NCBI RefSeq assembly: GCF_900110945.1
Contig: NZ_FOFL01000002.1
Location: 124,001 to 188,000 of the forward strand
Reading direction: 5' to 3'
Source of the DNA: Devosia sp. YR412
Lineage (GTDB): Bacteria > Pseudomonadota > Alphaproteobacteria > Rhizobiales > Devosiaceae
Length of the DNA: 64,000 nucleotides
A model generated the notes under the pieces. The model was not told the DNA's origin. It searched no databases and worked only from the letters and a program-made list of their open reading frames with translations. A program made the position numbers and the translations under genes. This document shows positions 1 to 7,901 of the stretch, one piece after another; positions within the stretch are counted from its first letter, which is position 1; every line of letters begins with the position of its first letter.

Positions 1-472
1 CCACGGAAATCTTCAGCAATCCCTTGCCGAAATTGACCAGGGACTCGCCCGAGAACAGCCGCTTGAAGCCGGCCAGCGGCGAGACTTTCGAGAATTTCGG
101 GGTGATTGGCTCCGCCGAAAACAGCGGCTGGTGCTGGATCAGATTGGCGAGGATGGCGCAGACCGACAGCACCACCAGTGGAATCATGATGGTCCAGACC
201 AGCGTCAACGCCAGGTCCTGAAAGAATGCGCCGAAACCGGCCCCGCTCAGATCGAAGCGGTCGGCATTCATGATCAGGACCTTCAGCGTATCCGACAGAT
301 GCGCCGCCGTGCCCGGCGCCATCATGGCAAAGATCGCCGCCGAGCCGAGCAGCATGAACCATGTGACGACCTCCTGGCTCTTGGCGACATCACCCTTCTC
401 GCGCGCGTCCTGCAGCTTTTTTTGCGAGGGGTCTTCTGTTTTGGAGTCGTTCTCGGGGGCTTCGTCTGACAT
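1..472 (-). CDS. flhB: Flagellar export gate protein FlhB (N-terminal part, cut by window edge)
   Basis: About 157 N-terminal codons are visible; the rest lies left of the window. The protein begins MSDEAPENDSKTEDPSQKKL and continues into 'DAREKGDVAKSQEV', the charged N-terminal signature of FlhB/YscU export-gate proteins, followed by hydrophobic stretches that match the first membrane segments. FlhB is the substrate-specificity switch of the flagellar type III export apparatus in the inner membrane. The start is 3 bp beyond the fliR stop, so it is translated from the flgB-flgC-fliE-fliQ-fliR-flhB transcript. The autocleavage NPTH site would lie outside the window. Confidence 0.95.
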   Translation of the reverse strand, partial: MSDEAPENDSKTEDPSQKKLQDAREKGDVAKSQEVVTWFMLLGSAAIFAMMAPGTAAHLSDTLKVLIMNADRFDLSGAGFGAFFQDLALTLVWTIMIPLVVLSVCAILANLIQHQPLFSAEPITPKFSKVSPLAGFKRLFSGESLVNFGKGLLKISV

Positions 473-475
473 CAG

Positions 476-1243
476 CTAGCCCCTCCACATCGCGAGGTGC
501 GCTTCGAAGGCGTTGAGATACCAGCCCATCATGGCGGTCATCAGCAGCGCGAACAGCACGAGGCCGACGATGATATTGGCCGGCATCAAAACGAAAAACA
601 CCTGCATGGCCGGCATCAGCTTGGCCATGATGCCGGCGCCGAGGTTGAAGACCAGGCCGAAGACGATGAAGGGGGCCGACATCTGGATGCCGACGCTAAA
701 GGCTCCGGCCACGGTCTTGATCGCCAGCTGCGCCGCATCGTCGAACATCAGCGGCGCATCGAGCGGGAAGACCATATAGCTGTCATAGGTGGCGGCCAAC
801 GCCATGTGATGCAGGTCGGTGGCAAAGATCAGCACCATGCCGAGAAAGCTCAAAAAGCTGCCGAACACCGCGCCTTGCACCCCGACCTGGGTCGGGTCGG
901 CGGCCATGGCGGAGGAAAGGCCGGTCTGGAAGGCGATCACCGCACCGGCCACCTGCGTTGCCATCACGGTGATGCGGGCGATGGCGCCGAGGATCAGGCC
1001 GATGGCGATCTCGTGAAAGATCAGCCCGATGATCGCCATCAGCTCGTCGGGCAAAACCGGCAGGCTGGCCGAGAGCAGTGGATAGACCACCAGCGCAAAG
1101 GCCAGCGCAAAGCTCAGGCGCATGCGCGCCGGGATCATGTCTTCGCCCAGCGCAGGCATGAGCATCAGGATCGTGCCGATGCGGGCAAACAGCAGCAGGT
1201 ACCAGAAGGCCGTGTTGGGCAGCCAGTCGAGGCCGACGGTCAC
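476..1243 (-). CDS. fliR: Flagellar export gate protein FliR
   Basis: 255 residues, the usual FliR length, with six or so hydrophobic segments and an early FliR-type region 'LFARIGTILMLMPALGED'. FliR is a membrane subunit of the flagellar type III export gate with FliP and FliQ. It sits 2 bp after fliQ and 3 bp before flhB, the conserved fliQ-fliR-flhB order. Family assignment is firm from sequence and context; nothing looks broken. Confidence 0.97.
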   Translation of the reverse strand: MTVGLDWLPNTAFWYLLLFARIGTILMLMPALGEDMIPARMRLSFALAFALVVYPLLSASLPVLPDELMAIIGLIFHEIAIGLILGAIARITVMATQVAGAVIAFQTGLSSAMAADPTQVGVQGAVFGSFLSFLGMVLIFATDLHHMALAATYDSYMVFPLDAPLMFDDAAQLAIKTVAGAFSVGIQMSAPFIVFGLVFNLGAGIMAKLMPAMQVFFVLMPANIIVGLVLFALLMTAMMGWYLNAFEAHLAMWRG

Positions 1244-1245
1244 CT

Positions 1246-1512
1246 TCAGCCGCCCACAATAATCATATCCATCACGCGCGTCATGAAGCCGCCCATGGTG
1301 GCGCCGAGGAATGGCAGGGTCAGCAGCATGGTGACGAAGATGGCGATGATTTTCGGGACAAACACCAGGGTCTGTTCCTGGATCTGCGTCAGCGCCTGGA
1401 ACAGTGCGATGATCACGCCGACGACGAGGCCGACGATCATCATCGGCGCCGAGACGATGATCAGCACCCAGATGCCGTCAGTGGCAATGTCGAGAACGTC
1501 GGCGCCGGTCAT
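1246..1512 (-). CDS. fliQ: Flagellar export gate protein FliQ
   Basis: 88 residues with two hydrophobic hairpin segments, about residues 12-38 and 50-75, and the FliQ-type stretch 'ALTQIQEQTLVFVPKI'. FliQ is the small two-helix subunit of the export gate (FliP5Q4R1 complex). It lies immediately upstream of fliR in the same transcript. The gap to fliE is about 67 bp and shows no clear terminator, so co-transcription with flgBC-fliE is likely. Confidence 0.97.
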   Translation of the reverse strand: MTGADVLDIATDGIWVLIIVSAPMMIVGLVVGVIIALFQALTQIQEQTLVFVPKIIAIFVTMLLTLPFLGATMGGFMTRVMDMIIVGG

Positions 1513-1579
1513 AATGGTCTCGCTGCGCTCGAATCGCGCAGGGTTAAGATAGTCCTAACGCCGCGTCGGGGCGATGCCG

Positions 1580-1915
1580 TCAGATCGGCATCCGCATGAT
1601 TTCTTCGTAGGCGGAGATAACCCGATCGCGGACGGTGACCATGCTCTCGATAGCGATTTCGGTCTCGCTGAGGGCGGTCACCATATCCACCACATTGGCC
1701 TTGCCATTGACCATGTCGATGGCCATGGCATCCGAGGTCTTGCCGGAATCCACCACGCCCTGCACCTGCTGGGCCAGCATGTCGGCAAAGCTGCCGCCGT
1801 TCTGCTGGGTGCCCAGCGCGAGCAGATCGGTATTGGGCTTGGCGGCCTGGTTGATCAGCCGGCTGGCATTGCCATAGGCGGCGGTCGCGGCGTTGAAAGG
1901 CGTGGAGATGGCCAT
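1580..1915 (-). CDS. fliE: Flagellar hook-basal body complex protein FliE
   Basis: 111 residues, normal for FliE. The C-terminal half 'DMVTALSETEIAIESMVTVRDRVISAYEEIMRMPI' is the FliE helix signature. FliE joins the MS ring to the proximal rod FlgB/FlgC. It is translated after flgC, separated from it by a gap that holds a dispersed intergenic repeat. Confidence 0.96.
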   Translation of the reverse strand: MAISTPFNAATAAYGNASRLINQAAKPNTDLLALGTQQNGGSFADMLAQQVQGVVDSGKTSDAMAIDMVNGKANVVDMVTALSETEIAIESMVTVRDRVISAYEEIMRMPI

Positions 1916-1938
1916 TTAAAAATTCCTGTCTTAAGTGT

Positions 1939-1986
1939 CGCGCTTTCGAACCGGAAAACCGGCAGCCACTTTTCCTGAAAGCGCTC
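1939..1986. repeat. Dispersed intergenic repeat, copy A
   Basis: Between flgC and fliE. Contains the core CCACTTTTCCTG flanked by an ACCGGAAAACCGG palindrome and a closing AGCGCT. The reverse complement of 14680-14727 aligns along its whole length (shared CGCGCT, CGGAAA-CCGG, CCACTTTTCCTG, CGCTC). A similar short element is common between rhizobial genes (recalled, not searched). Function unknown. Confidence 0.6.
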
Positions 1987-1989
1987 CGG

Positions 1990-2400
1990 TCAGCCGCGCA
2001 GGATGTCGAGCGTGCGCCCGAGCATCTGCCGCGTTACCGTGACGACGTTGAGATTGGCCTCGTAGGTGCGCTGGGCCTCGCGCATGTCCATCGACTCGAT
2101 GAGCGGATTGACGTTGGGATATTGCACATAGCCCGTCGCATCGGCGGCTGGATGGCCCGGCTCGTAGCGCGAGCTGAAGTCGCTCATGTCATAGGCCAGA
2201 TTGCCCACTTCGACGATCTTGCCGCCCACTTCGGCATCGAAAGCCGCCTGGAAGGTCGGGATACGGCGGCGATAGGGTTCTTCGCCCGGCGCCTTGCCGG
2301 CAGAGTCGGCATTGGCCAGGTTTTCCGCGATGACGCGCATGCGGGCGGTCTGCGCATGCAGGCCGGTCGCGGCAATCTTCATTGACGAGTTGAAGTCCAT
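1990..2400 (-). CDS. flgC: Flagellar proximal rod protein FlgC
   Basis: 136 residues. The N-terminus 'MKIAATGLHAQTARMRVIAENLANADS' is the rod/hook family signature and the C-terminus 'DMREAQRTYEANLNVVTVTRQMLGRTLDIL' is typical of FlgC. It builds the proximal rod with FlgB, FlgF and FliE. Starts 12 bp after the flgB stop and precedes fliE. Confidence 0.97.
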   Translation of the reverse strand: MDFNSSMKIAATGLHAQTARMRVIAENLANADSAGKAPGEEPYRRRIPTFQAAFDAEVGGKIVEVGNLAYDMSDFSSRYEPGHPAADATGYVQYPNVNPLIESMDMREAQRTYEANLNVVTVTRQMLGRTLDILRG

Positions 2401-2412
2401 TGCGCTTTACCC

Positions 2413-2820
2413 CTAAGCCTGCCGGCCCATGGCCGTTTTGAGGATCTTGATCGATTTCTGGTAGAGGCTGGTCGCGGCCTGGTAGTCCATCATATTGGTC
2501 GTGACCTTCATCATCTCGTCTTCCAGCGTCACGCCATTGCCTTCCGGCGTGACCTCGAAATTGGCCATCTGCTGCGCGCCGAAACTGCTGCTCTCGCTGC
2601 TGCCGACCGAAAAGTGCATCGGCTGGGTCGCCGTGGTGGTGACGGTGGCCGAGGACATGGCGCTGGCCCGCTTGGCATAATCATATTGCGCCAGGTCCCG
2701 TCCGCGGTATCCCGGCGTTTCGGCATTGGCGACGTTCTCGGCCAACAGGCCTTGACGGTTCTGGTGCCAGCGCATCTTGTCGGTCAGCGCCGAAAATACC
2801 GGCATGTTCAAAAGGGCCAT
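2413..2820 (-). CDS. flgB: Flagellar proximal rod protein FlgB
   Basis: 135 residues from ATG at 2820. This start is preferred over one 15 codons upstream because GGGAGG lies 9 nt before it and the protein then begins MALLNMPVFSALTDKM, as in other FlgB proteins. 'GLLAENVANAETPGYRGRDL' is the rod-protein signature. First gene of the minus-strand operon running to flhB. Its promoter region holds a CtrA-type box and an ftr-like palindrome. Confidence 0.95.
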   Translation of the reverse strand: MALLNMPVFSALTDKMRWHQNRQGLLAENVANAETPGYRGRDLAQYDYAKRASAMSSATVTTTATQPMHFSVGSSESSSFGAQQMANFEVTPEGNGVTLEDEMMKVTTNMMDYQAATSLYQKSIKILKTAMGRQA

Positions 2821-2859
2821 CGGCCAAGGCCTCCCGCGAGTCTCTGAAATGACAGCGCT

Positions 2860-2874
2860 AGGCAACTCTTGCCG
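2860..2874. promoter_or_regulatory. ftr-like palindrome (candidate FlbD site) at flgB promoter
   Basis: AGGCA-ACTCT-TGCCG matches the CGGCA-N5-TGCCG palindrome found upstream of the sigma-54 promoters in this window at 9 of 10 positions. It lies between the CtrA-type box and the flgB start. In Caulobacter, FlbD represses the early fliF promoter from such a position, so repression of flgB is the inference. Confidence 0.5.
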
Positions 2875-2882
2875 ACCTATGG

Positions 2883-2897
2883 TTAATCAAGTGTTAA
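2883..2897. promoter_or_regulatory. CtrA-type binding box between flgB and fliO
   Basis: Exact TTAA-TCAAGTG-TTAA followed by C, the full CtrA recognition sequence TTAA-N7-TTAA(C). It is in the divergent gap between the flgB operon and fliOP, both early (class II) flagellar units under CtrA in Caulobacter. The half site also extends to ATGGTTAA, the reverse complement of TTAACCAT. Confidence 0.75.
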
Positions 2898-3001
2898 CCG
2901 CAGCGCGTTACGGCATTGCGCGCCTCGCATTCTGCACATTTATCGGGATGTGATAGGCAATATGTGCCGTCCGGATTCGGACGACAGCTTTGGGAGACGA
3001 C

Positions 3002-3667
3002 ATGAGTTTCATCACCGGCCTGTTCGGCGGAACCGGTAATTCCGCTTTGACCGCCATCTTCGCCCTGGCGGCGGTCATCGTGGCCATCATCCTGGTGCTG
3101 TGGCTGCTCAAGCTGCTGCAGGGCGCCACCAGCCGAGCCACCCGTGGCCGTAACCGGCGCCTCGCCGTGGTAGATAGCCTGGCACTCGATCCCAAGCGCC
3201 AGCTTCTCATCATCCGCCGCGACAATGTCGAGCATCTGGTGCTGACCGGCGGGCCGCATGACCTGGTCATCGAGACCGGCATTGCCGTCGAAGCCGCACC
3301 CACCACCCAGCCGACGCGCCGCCCGGTGCCCATGGTTGCAGCGCGCAAGCCCGTCGCCCCCGCCCGTGCCGCTGCTCCCGCTGCTCCCGCTGCGGCGCCA
3401 ACCCCGCCAGTGCAGCCGCCTGCTCCACCGGCCACCGCCATCGAGCAGTTGCGCCAGCTGGGTCAGCCGACCAACAAGAAGGCGCATCTGTCGCTGCGCC
3501 ACACCGGCCTGCTCCGCCCGGTCAGCGAAATGGATTTGCCGGTTTCCCCTGAAAACGCCAGCGGCCCGGTCTTGCCCGGTGCCGACTCAGCTAAAGAAGA
3601 CAAGGCGCGGCGTGACATAGAAGGCACCGACCTTGTCCAAGACACTAGCGAGGCTAACCGGAACTGA
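3002..3667 (+). CDS. fliO: Flagellar biosynthetic protein FliO
   Basis: 221 residues from ATG at 3002, with GGGAG about 6 nt upstream; a TTG four codons earlier is possible but less likely. One membrane segment at about residues 13-37, then the FliO core ('RLAVVDSLALDPKRQLLIIRRDNVEHLVLTGGPHDLVIE') and a long Ala/Pro-rich tail. FliO helps FliP assemble in the export gate. The 3' end overlaps fliP by 35 bp. Confidence 0.9.
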   Translation: MSFITGLFGGTGNSALTAIFALAAVIVAIILVLWLLKLLQGATSRATRGRNRRLAVVDSLALDPKRQLLIIRRDNVEHLVLTGGPHDLVIETGIAVEAAPTTQPTRRPVPMVAARKPVAPARAAAPAAPAAAPTPPVQPPAPPATAIEQLRQLGQPTNKKAHLSLRHTGLLRPVSEMDLPVSPENASGPVLPGADSAKEDKARRDIEGTDLVQDTSEANRN

Positions 3668-4427
3668 GGCTGCGCCGTCGCGGCTGCGGCGGATCGCTCC
3701 CTTTGCCGGTATCGCCGCACTGGTTTTGCTGGCGCTCACGCCGAGCCTTGCTTTCGGGCAGGATGTCTCGATCGACTTCGGCGACGACACCACCATTACC
3801 GAACGTGCCGTCCAGATCATCGGACTGATCACGCTGCTGTCGCTGGCGCCATCCATCCTGGTGATGGTGACCAGCTTCACGCGCATCGTGGTGGTGCTCT
3901 CGCTGCTGCGCACAGCCATCGGCCTGCAGACCGCGCCGCCCAATTCGGTGATGGTCTCGCTGGCGCTGTTCCTGACCATTTTCGTCATGCAGCCGACGCT
4001 GCAGCAAACCTATGACCAGGGCATCGCGCCCCTGTTGGCCGGCGATATCGAAATTGCCGAGGCCTTCGAGCTGGGGTCTGCACCGCTTCATGAATTCATG
4101 CGCGCCAATGTGCGCGAGCAGGATCTCAGCCTGTTCTTCGATCTCACCGAAGCCCCCGTCCCCGACGAGCCGGAAGCCATTCCGCTGCAGCTGCTGATCC
4201 CGGCCTTCATGATCTCAGAACTGCGCCGCGCTTTCGAGATAGGCTTCCTGCTGTTCCTGCCCTTCGTGGTCATCGACATGGTCGTGGCCTCGGTGCTGAT
4301 GAGCATGGGCATGATGATGCTGCCCCCGGTGGTGATTTCACTCCCGTTCAAGCTGATCTTTTTCGTGCTGGTCGATGGCTGGTATCTGGTCGCCGGCTCA
4401 CTGGTGCGAAGTTTCGTCAGCGGCTAG
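3633..4427 (+). CDS. fliP: Flagellar export gate protein FliP
   Basis: 264 residues with a cleavable signal around residues 22-42, then the FliP core: 'TSFTRIVVVLSLLRTAIGLQTAPPN' and 'GMMMLPPVVISLPFKLIFFVLVDGWYL'. FliP is the main membrane subunit of the export gate. The only plausible start is TTG at 3633, inside fliO: an in-frame TAG stands 15 bp upstream and no ATG or GTG precedes the core. AAGG lies 8 nt before the TTG. The 3' end overlaps the convergent TPR gene by 11 bp. Confidence 0.95.
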   Translation: MSKTLARLTGTEAAPSRLRRIAPFAGIAALVLLALTPSLAFGQDVSIDFGDDTTITERAVQIIGLITLLSLAPSILVMVTSFTRIVVVLSLLRTAIGLQTAPPNSVMVSLALFLTIFVMQPTLQQTYDQGIAPLLAGDIEIAEAFELGSAPLHEFMRANVREQDLSLFFDLTEAPVPDEPEAIPLQLLIPAFMISELRRAFEIGFLLFLPFVVIDMVVASVLMSMGMMMLPPVVISLPFKLIFFVLVDGWYLVAGSLVRSFVSG

Positions 4428-7400
4428 CCAGGTTGCCGATCGGCTGGCTTGCAGCGAGCGGTGCGAGCGCGCCCTCACCGGCGTAGGTGTCGCGGTAGGA
4501 GGCGAGGAAGGCGTTGATGCCGTCGACGCCGGCGACCTGGCTGGCCACGGTCTTGAACTCGATACTGGTGATCTCGGTCTGCCCGGTGACCAGGTCGAAC
4601 ATCGGCCATTCCGGCGTCGTCACCATGGCATCCCCGTATTTGGAGCGCAGGCGTGACAGGCCGAACTGGTCGCCGGCCAGCGCGAAGCCGACGCCGGCCT
4701 TGATCAGCCCCAGCCGCACCTGCGGCCCCAATGGTCCGCCGCTGGCCTGGTCCGAATAGAGTGCCTCCAGCAATTCGCTGGCCTGGTCGTAGCGCTTGGC
4801 CTTCCAATGCGCGTCGATGCGCAACAGGTCGGCATCCATGCCATCCATATCGCGCAGCAGGTCGAGCGCCAGCTGGTCGCGCCCGCCATCGATCATCGCC
4901 CGCGCTTCAAGGATGCGGCGCTGGCGCTGCAAGGCTTCCGGCAGGTCCGGCAATTGCGTGGCATTGAGCACGCGGATGGCGTCCTGCGGCTTGCGATCGG
5001 CCAGATAGATGATGGCAAGGTCGGCCGCGATCTGCGTGCGGGCGACACCCTTGAGGCGGTTGTCGAGCTGATATTGCAAGAGCTCTGCCGCCTGCGGCAG
5101 CAGATCGACGCGCACCAGGCGGCGAGCCAGGTTGCGGATCATTTCGTCGCCGCGGGTGCCGGACGGGGTAAGCTGGCGGAAGTCGTAGTAAAGGCTGAGC
5201 GCATCGACCGGGCCCAGCGAGTCCGCTGCACCATCGAGGAACAGCTCGCCAAACTTGGCCTGGGCCACGTCGCGCAGGGCATTGATCGGCGGGCTTTCGG
5301 GATAGGTGCCGACAGCCTGCCGGACGGTTTCGAAGCCGAGACGGTAATTGCCCTCGCGGAAATAGAAGTCCGCCAGCATGGCCTGCATGTCGGCTTCGAG
5401 CGGATTGCCGCGCCACAACAGTGCCTCGGCCGACAGGGTCTGCGACGCCTTGGTCAGGTCCAAGGTCCCCTGCTCATCCAGCAGATGCAGCGTGCGATAG
5501 ATCGCTTCGGCGCGGGTCGGGCGGATATCGGCGGCGATCACCTGTCCATAGGTGTCGATGGCTTCGGGGACGCGACCGCGTCCCTCATCGACCCGGCCGG
5601 ACAGCAGGTGATAAAGGCTCGCCTCTTCGGGATCGAGGCTGGCGAACTCGATTTCGTCGAGGAAGCGCTCGGCCACCACCATATCGTCGGTCTCGACGGC
5701 AGAGCGTGCGGCAGCAAAATAGAACTTGTTGCGGGCCCAGACCGGATAGTTCTCGGCCACGCTATTGGCCGCCACGGCATCGAGCTTGGCACCCTTGAAA
5801 TCATAGGCATCGGCGCGGGCAATGGTCCGCCACAGCAGCGCGTCGATCTCCTGCCCCATGGAATCGGCATTGAGAATGCCCAACGCCTCGCTGGGGCGCC
5901 CGGCAAGCGTGTCGGCAATGGCCCGCGTCATGCGCAGCTTGCGGGTGAGATCCTCGGCCTTGAGCTCGCTTTCGAGCACCGAGAGCACGCCCAGCGCTTC
6001 ATGGGCAAAGCGGTTGGCCAGGTAATATTGCGCCAGGTCGAGCCGGGCGATATCGCGGGTGCGCCCGTCGCCGCCGGCGGCCTGGGCCTGCAGGTCTTCG
6101 AGACGCTGGTTGAGGAGGCCATAGTCCTTTTCTTCCAGCTTCCCAAGATCGATATAGCTGCCGCGCAGGCTCTCGGTGACGCCATTGCCGATATTGCGCG
6201 GCGCGTCATGCGCCGAAACCGTCAGGCCCTCGGCAGTCGACAGCACGGCAAGGTCATTTTCGATGGCGACCTTGAGCTCGGGGCTTTCCGGCTTGATCAC
6301 CAGACCATGCACGCTGCGCAGCGCGGAAAATTCGACATAGTCGAGCGTGCGCATCACGCCGCGGGCTGGCGGATAGGCGGTCACGACCTTGAGCATGTCG
6401 CCGACGATCGGATCGCGGAAATCATGAATGCGCGCCGGGCGCTGCACATTGGCCGTCACCTCGAAGGCGCCTTCGAGATCGCGGCGGCGGCTGAGATTGA
6501 TCGGCTCGGTCGGCGTCAGCATGATATCGCCCAGCGACAGCACCCAGGCCATGCCCTCGGAGCCCAGCGTGGCCAGCCGGTCCTTGGAGAGTTCGACGCG
6601 CACCACCTGGGTGTCGCCCGAGGCGACCACGGCAAATTCGCTGGCCAGAGTATCGAGGTCGGCCGAATGGCTGGGCGCGGCAATGCCCGAGATCGTGTCA
6701 AAAATCATCCACACAGTGTCGCCACGGCGGAATACGGCGGCCGGCGTATCCTGCTCGAAAGGGAAGACCACGCGCACGGTCGAACCCAGCACGCTGACGA
6801 AAGGCGTTATCGTTTCGGCCGCGCCTTCGGGATAAAGCATGCCGACCCTTGGAGCCTCGGAATGTTCCGCATCCTCCGCATGTTCGGCGGCCACGCCATC
6901 GGCGAGGCTTGCCGCAGTGAAGCTCGGCAGGCCCTCGCCGGCAATATCGACATCCAGCACGAACTGGCGCGGTGAATTCTCGTAAAAGCGCGGCGTCACG
7001 CCCTCGGCCAGCACCAGGGTGACCAGCGAACCATCGGGGGTGACGACATTTTCCACCGAACCGACTTCGGGCGGCAGGTCGGCAGCCAGCGAACGTAGAT
7101 CGACACCGACCGGCCATTCGAAGGCAATATGGGAGGTCTCGCCCTCCTGCACATATTCGGCCGTGGTCGGCACGCTCCAGTCGAACTGCACACGCATAAA
7201 GGTCGGATTGCGCCCGACGCGCAACGTTGCAGCCGGCTTGAGCTCGGCGACATCATCGGCCTTGCGCTTGCGTTCCGCCTCGACGGCGGCAAGGCGGGCG
7301 CGTTCCGCCAGCTCATCGATGATTTCCTGCGGCAGAGCCGGCGGCATGCCCTGCCAGTTGGAGGGCATCAGGTCGATGAACAGCTTTTCGCCGGCTTCGA

Positions 7401-7758
7401 TGCGGTTGAAATTGAAGGCGGCTTTGAGGCCAAGCCGCAATCCGCGTCCATCCGGGTCGACGCGGGCGACCGATAGGTAGGGCTCCATGGTGGTGCCGAC
7501 GTCGGGCAGGATGACCGAAACCTGCTCGTCGAAGGTCAGCGACAGAACGCCGTTTTCGAGGCGCATATTGTATTTGGGAAGGGTGTCGCGGCCGGGAAAG
7601 CTCAGGATCAGCCGGCCATAGCCGTTTTCCTGGGTGGCAAACAGCTGCCCCTGTTCCTGTGCGGAGGCCGGCACGGCCAGACCCAGCATCACCAAGGCAA
7701 TGCCGATCAGGGCGGCCAATCGGGCCTGCCGCACACCTGCCTTGAACGCGGTCTTCAC
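4417..7758 (-). CDS. Large secreted TPR-type protein of the flagellar motor cluster
   Basis: About 1113 residues from GTG at 7758 (another GTG lies at 7824). The later start gives a clean signal peptide, with hydrophobic 'LAALIGIALVMLGLAVPASA' ending near residue 33, so the protein should be periplasmic. The N-terminal half looks beta-rich with no domain I can name. Residues of about 540-1070 are a run of helical pairs with alternating small and aromatic residues, typical of TPR repeats ('GVLSVLESELKAEDLTRKL' is one). It follows the motE-like gene by 143 bp, on the same strand as fliL-fliM-DUF6468-motE. A motility role, perhaps scaffolding near the stator or rod, is inferred from position only. 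No named family recognised. Confidence 0.8.
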   Translation of the reverse strand: MKTAFKAGVRQARLAALIGIALVMLGLAVPASAQEQGQLFATQENGYGRLILSFPGRDTLPKYNMRLENGVLSLTFDEQVSVILPDVGTTMEPYLSVARVDPDGRGLRLGLKAAFNFNRIEAGEKLFIDLMPSNWQGMPPALPQEIIDELAERARLAAVEAERKRKADDVAELKPAATLRVGRNPTFMRVQFDWSVPTTAEYVQEGETSHIAFEWPVGVDLRSLAADLPPEVGSVENVVTPDGSLVTLVLAEGVTPRFYENSPRQFVLDVDIAGEGLPSFTAASLADGVAAEHAEDAEHSEAPRVGMLYPEGAAETITPFVSVLGSTVRVVFPFEQDTPAAVFRRGDTVWMIFDTISGIAAPSHSADLDTLASEFAVVASGDTQVVRVELSKDRLATLGSEGMAWVLSLGDIMLTPTEPINLSRRRDLEGAFEVTANVQRPARIHDFRDPIVGDMLKVVTAYPPARGVMRTLDYVEFSALRSVHGLVIKPESPELKVAIENDLAVLSTAEGLTVSAHDAPRNIGNGVTESLRGSYIDLGKLEEKDYGLLNQRLEDLQAQAAGGDGRTRDIARLDLAQYYLANRFAHEALGVLSVLESELKAEDLTRKLRMTRAIADTLAGRPSEALGILNADSMGQEIDALLWRTIARADAYDFKGAKLDAVAANSVAENYPVWARNKFYFAAARSAVETDDMVVAERFLDEIEFASLDPEEASLYHLLSGRVDEGRGRVPEAIDTYGQVIAADIRPTRAEAIYRTLHLLDEQGTLDLTKASQTLSAEALLWRGNPLEADMQAMLADFYFREGNYRLGFETVRQAVGTYPESPPINALRDVAQAKFGELFLDGAADSLGPVDALSLYYDFRQLTPSGTRGDEMIRNLARRLVRVDLLPQAAELLQYQLDNRLKGVARTQIAADLAIIYLADRKPQDAIRVLNATQLPDLPEALQRQRRILEARAMIDGGRDQLALDLLRDMDGMDADLLRIDAHWKAKRYDQASELLEALYSDQASGGPLGPQVRLGLIKAGVGFALAGDQFGLSRLRSKYGDAMVTTPEWPMFDLVTGQTEITSIEFKTVASQVAGVDGINAFLASYRDTYAGEGALAPLAASQPIGNLASR

Positions 7759-7869
7759 CGGCTTCTGCCCGCCCCGACACACTATTGCGCAGCGGACGAA
7801 GCTTTCGGCTCCGGGAACACGCACGCAAGGGTTACACGATACTCTCGTGCCGACCCTAGCGAGCTTGGC

Positions 7870-7884
7870 TTAACGGCGCCTTAC
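7870..7884. promoter_or_regulatory. CtrA-like box upstream of the TPR gene
   Basis: TTAA-CGGCGCC-TTAC, 7 of 8 matches to TTAA-N7-TTAA. It lies in the 143 bp gap between the motE-like gene and the TPR gene and suggests the latter has its own promoter. A few one-mismatch sites are expected by chance in 64 kb, so this is tentative. Confidence 0.35.
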
Positions 7885-7901
7885 TTGGATCGAGAAAACC
7901 C

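Noticed and set aside
4807..6975. Long open frame of 722 codons opposite the TPR gene
   Set aside because: Composition is His/Arg/Gly/Gln-rich without domains, and the other strand encodes a protein with signal peptide and repeats. It is a mirror of high-GC codon use.
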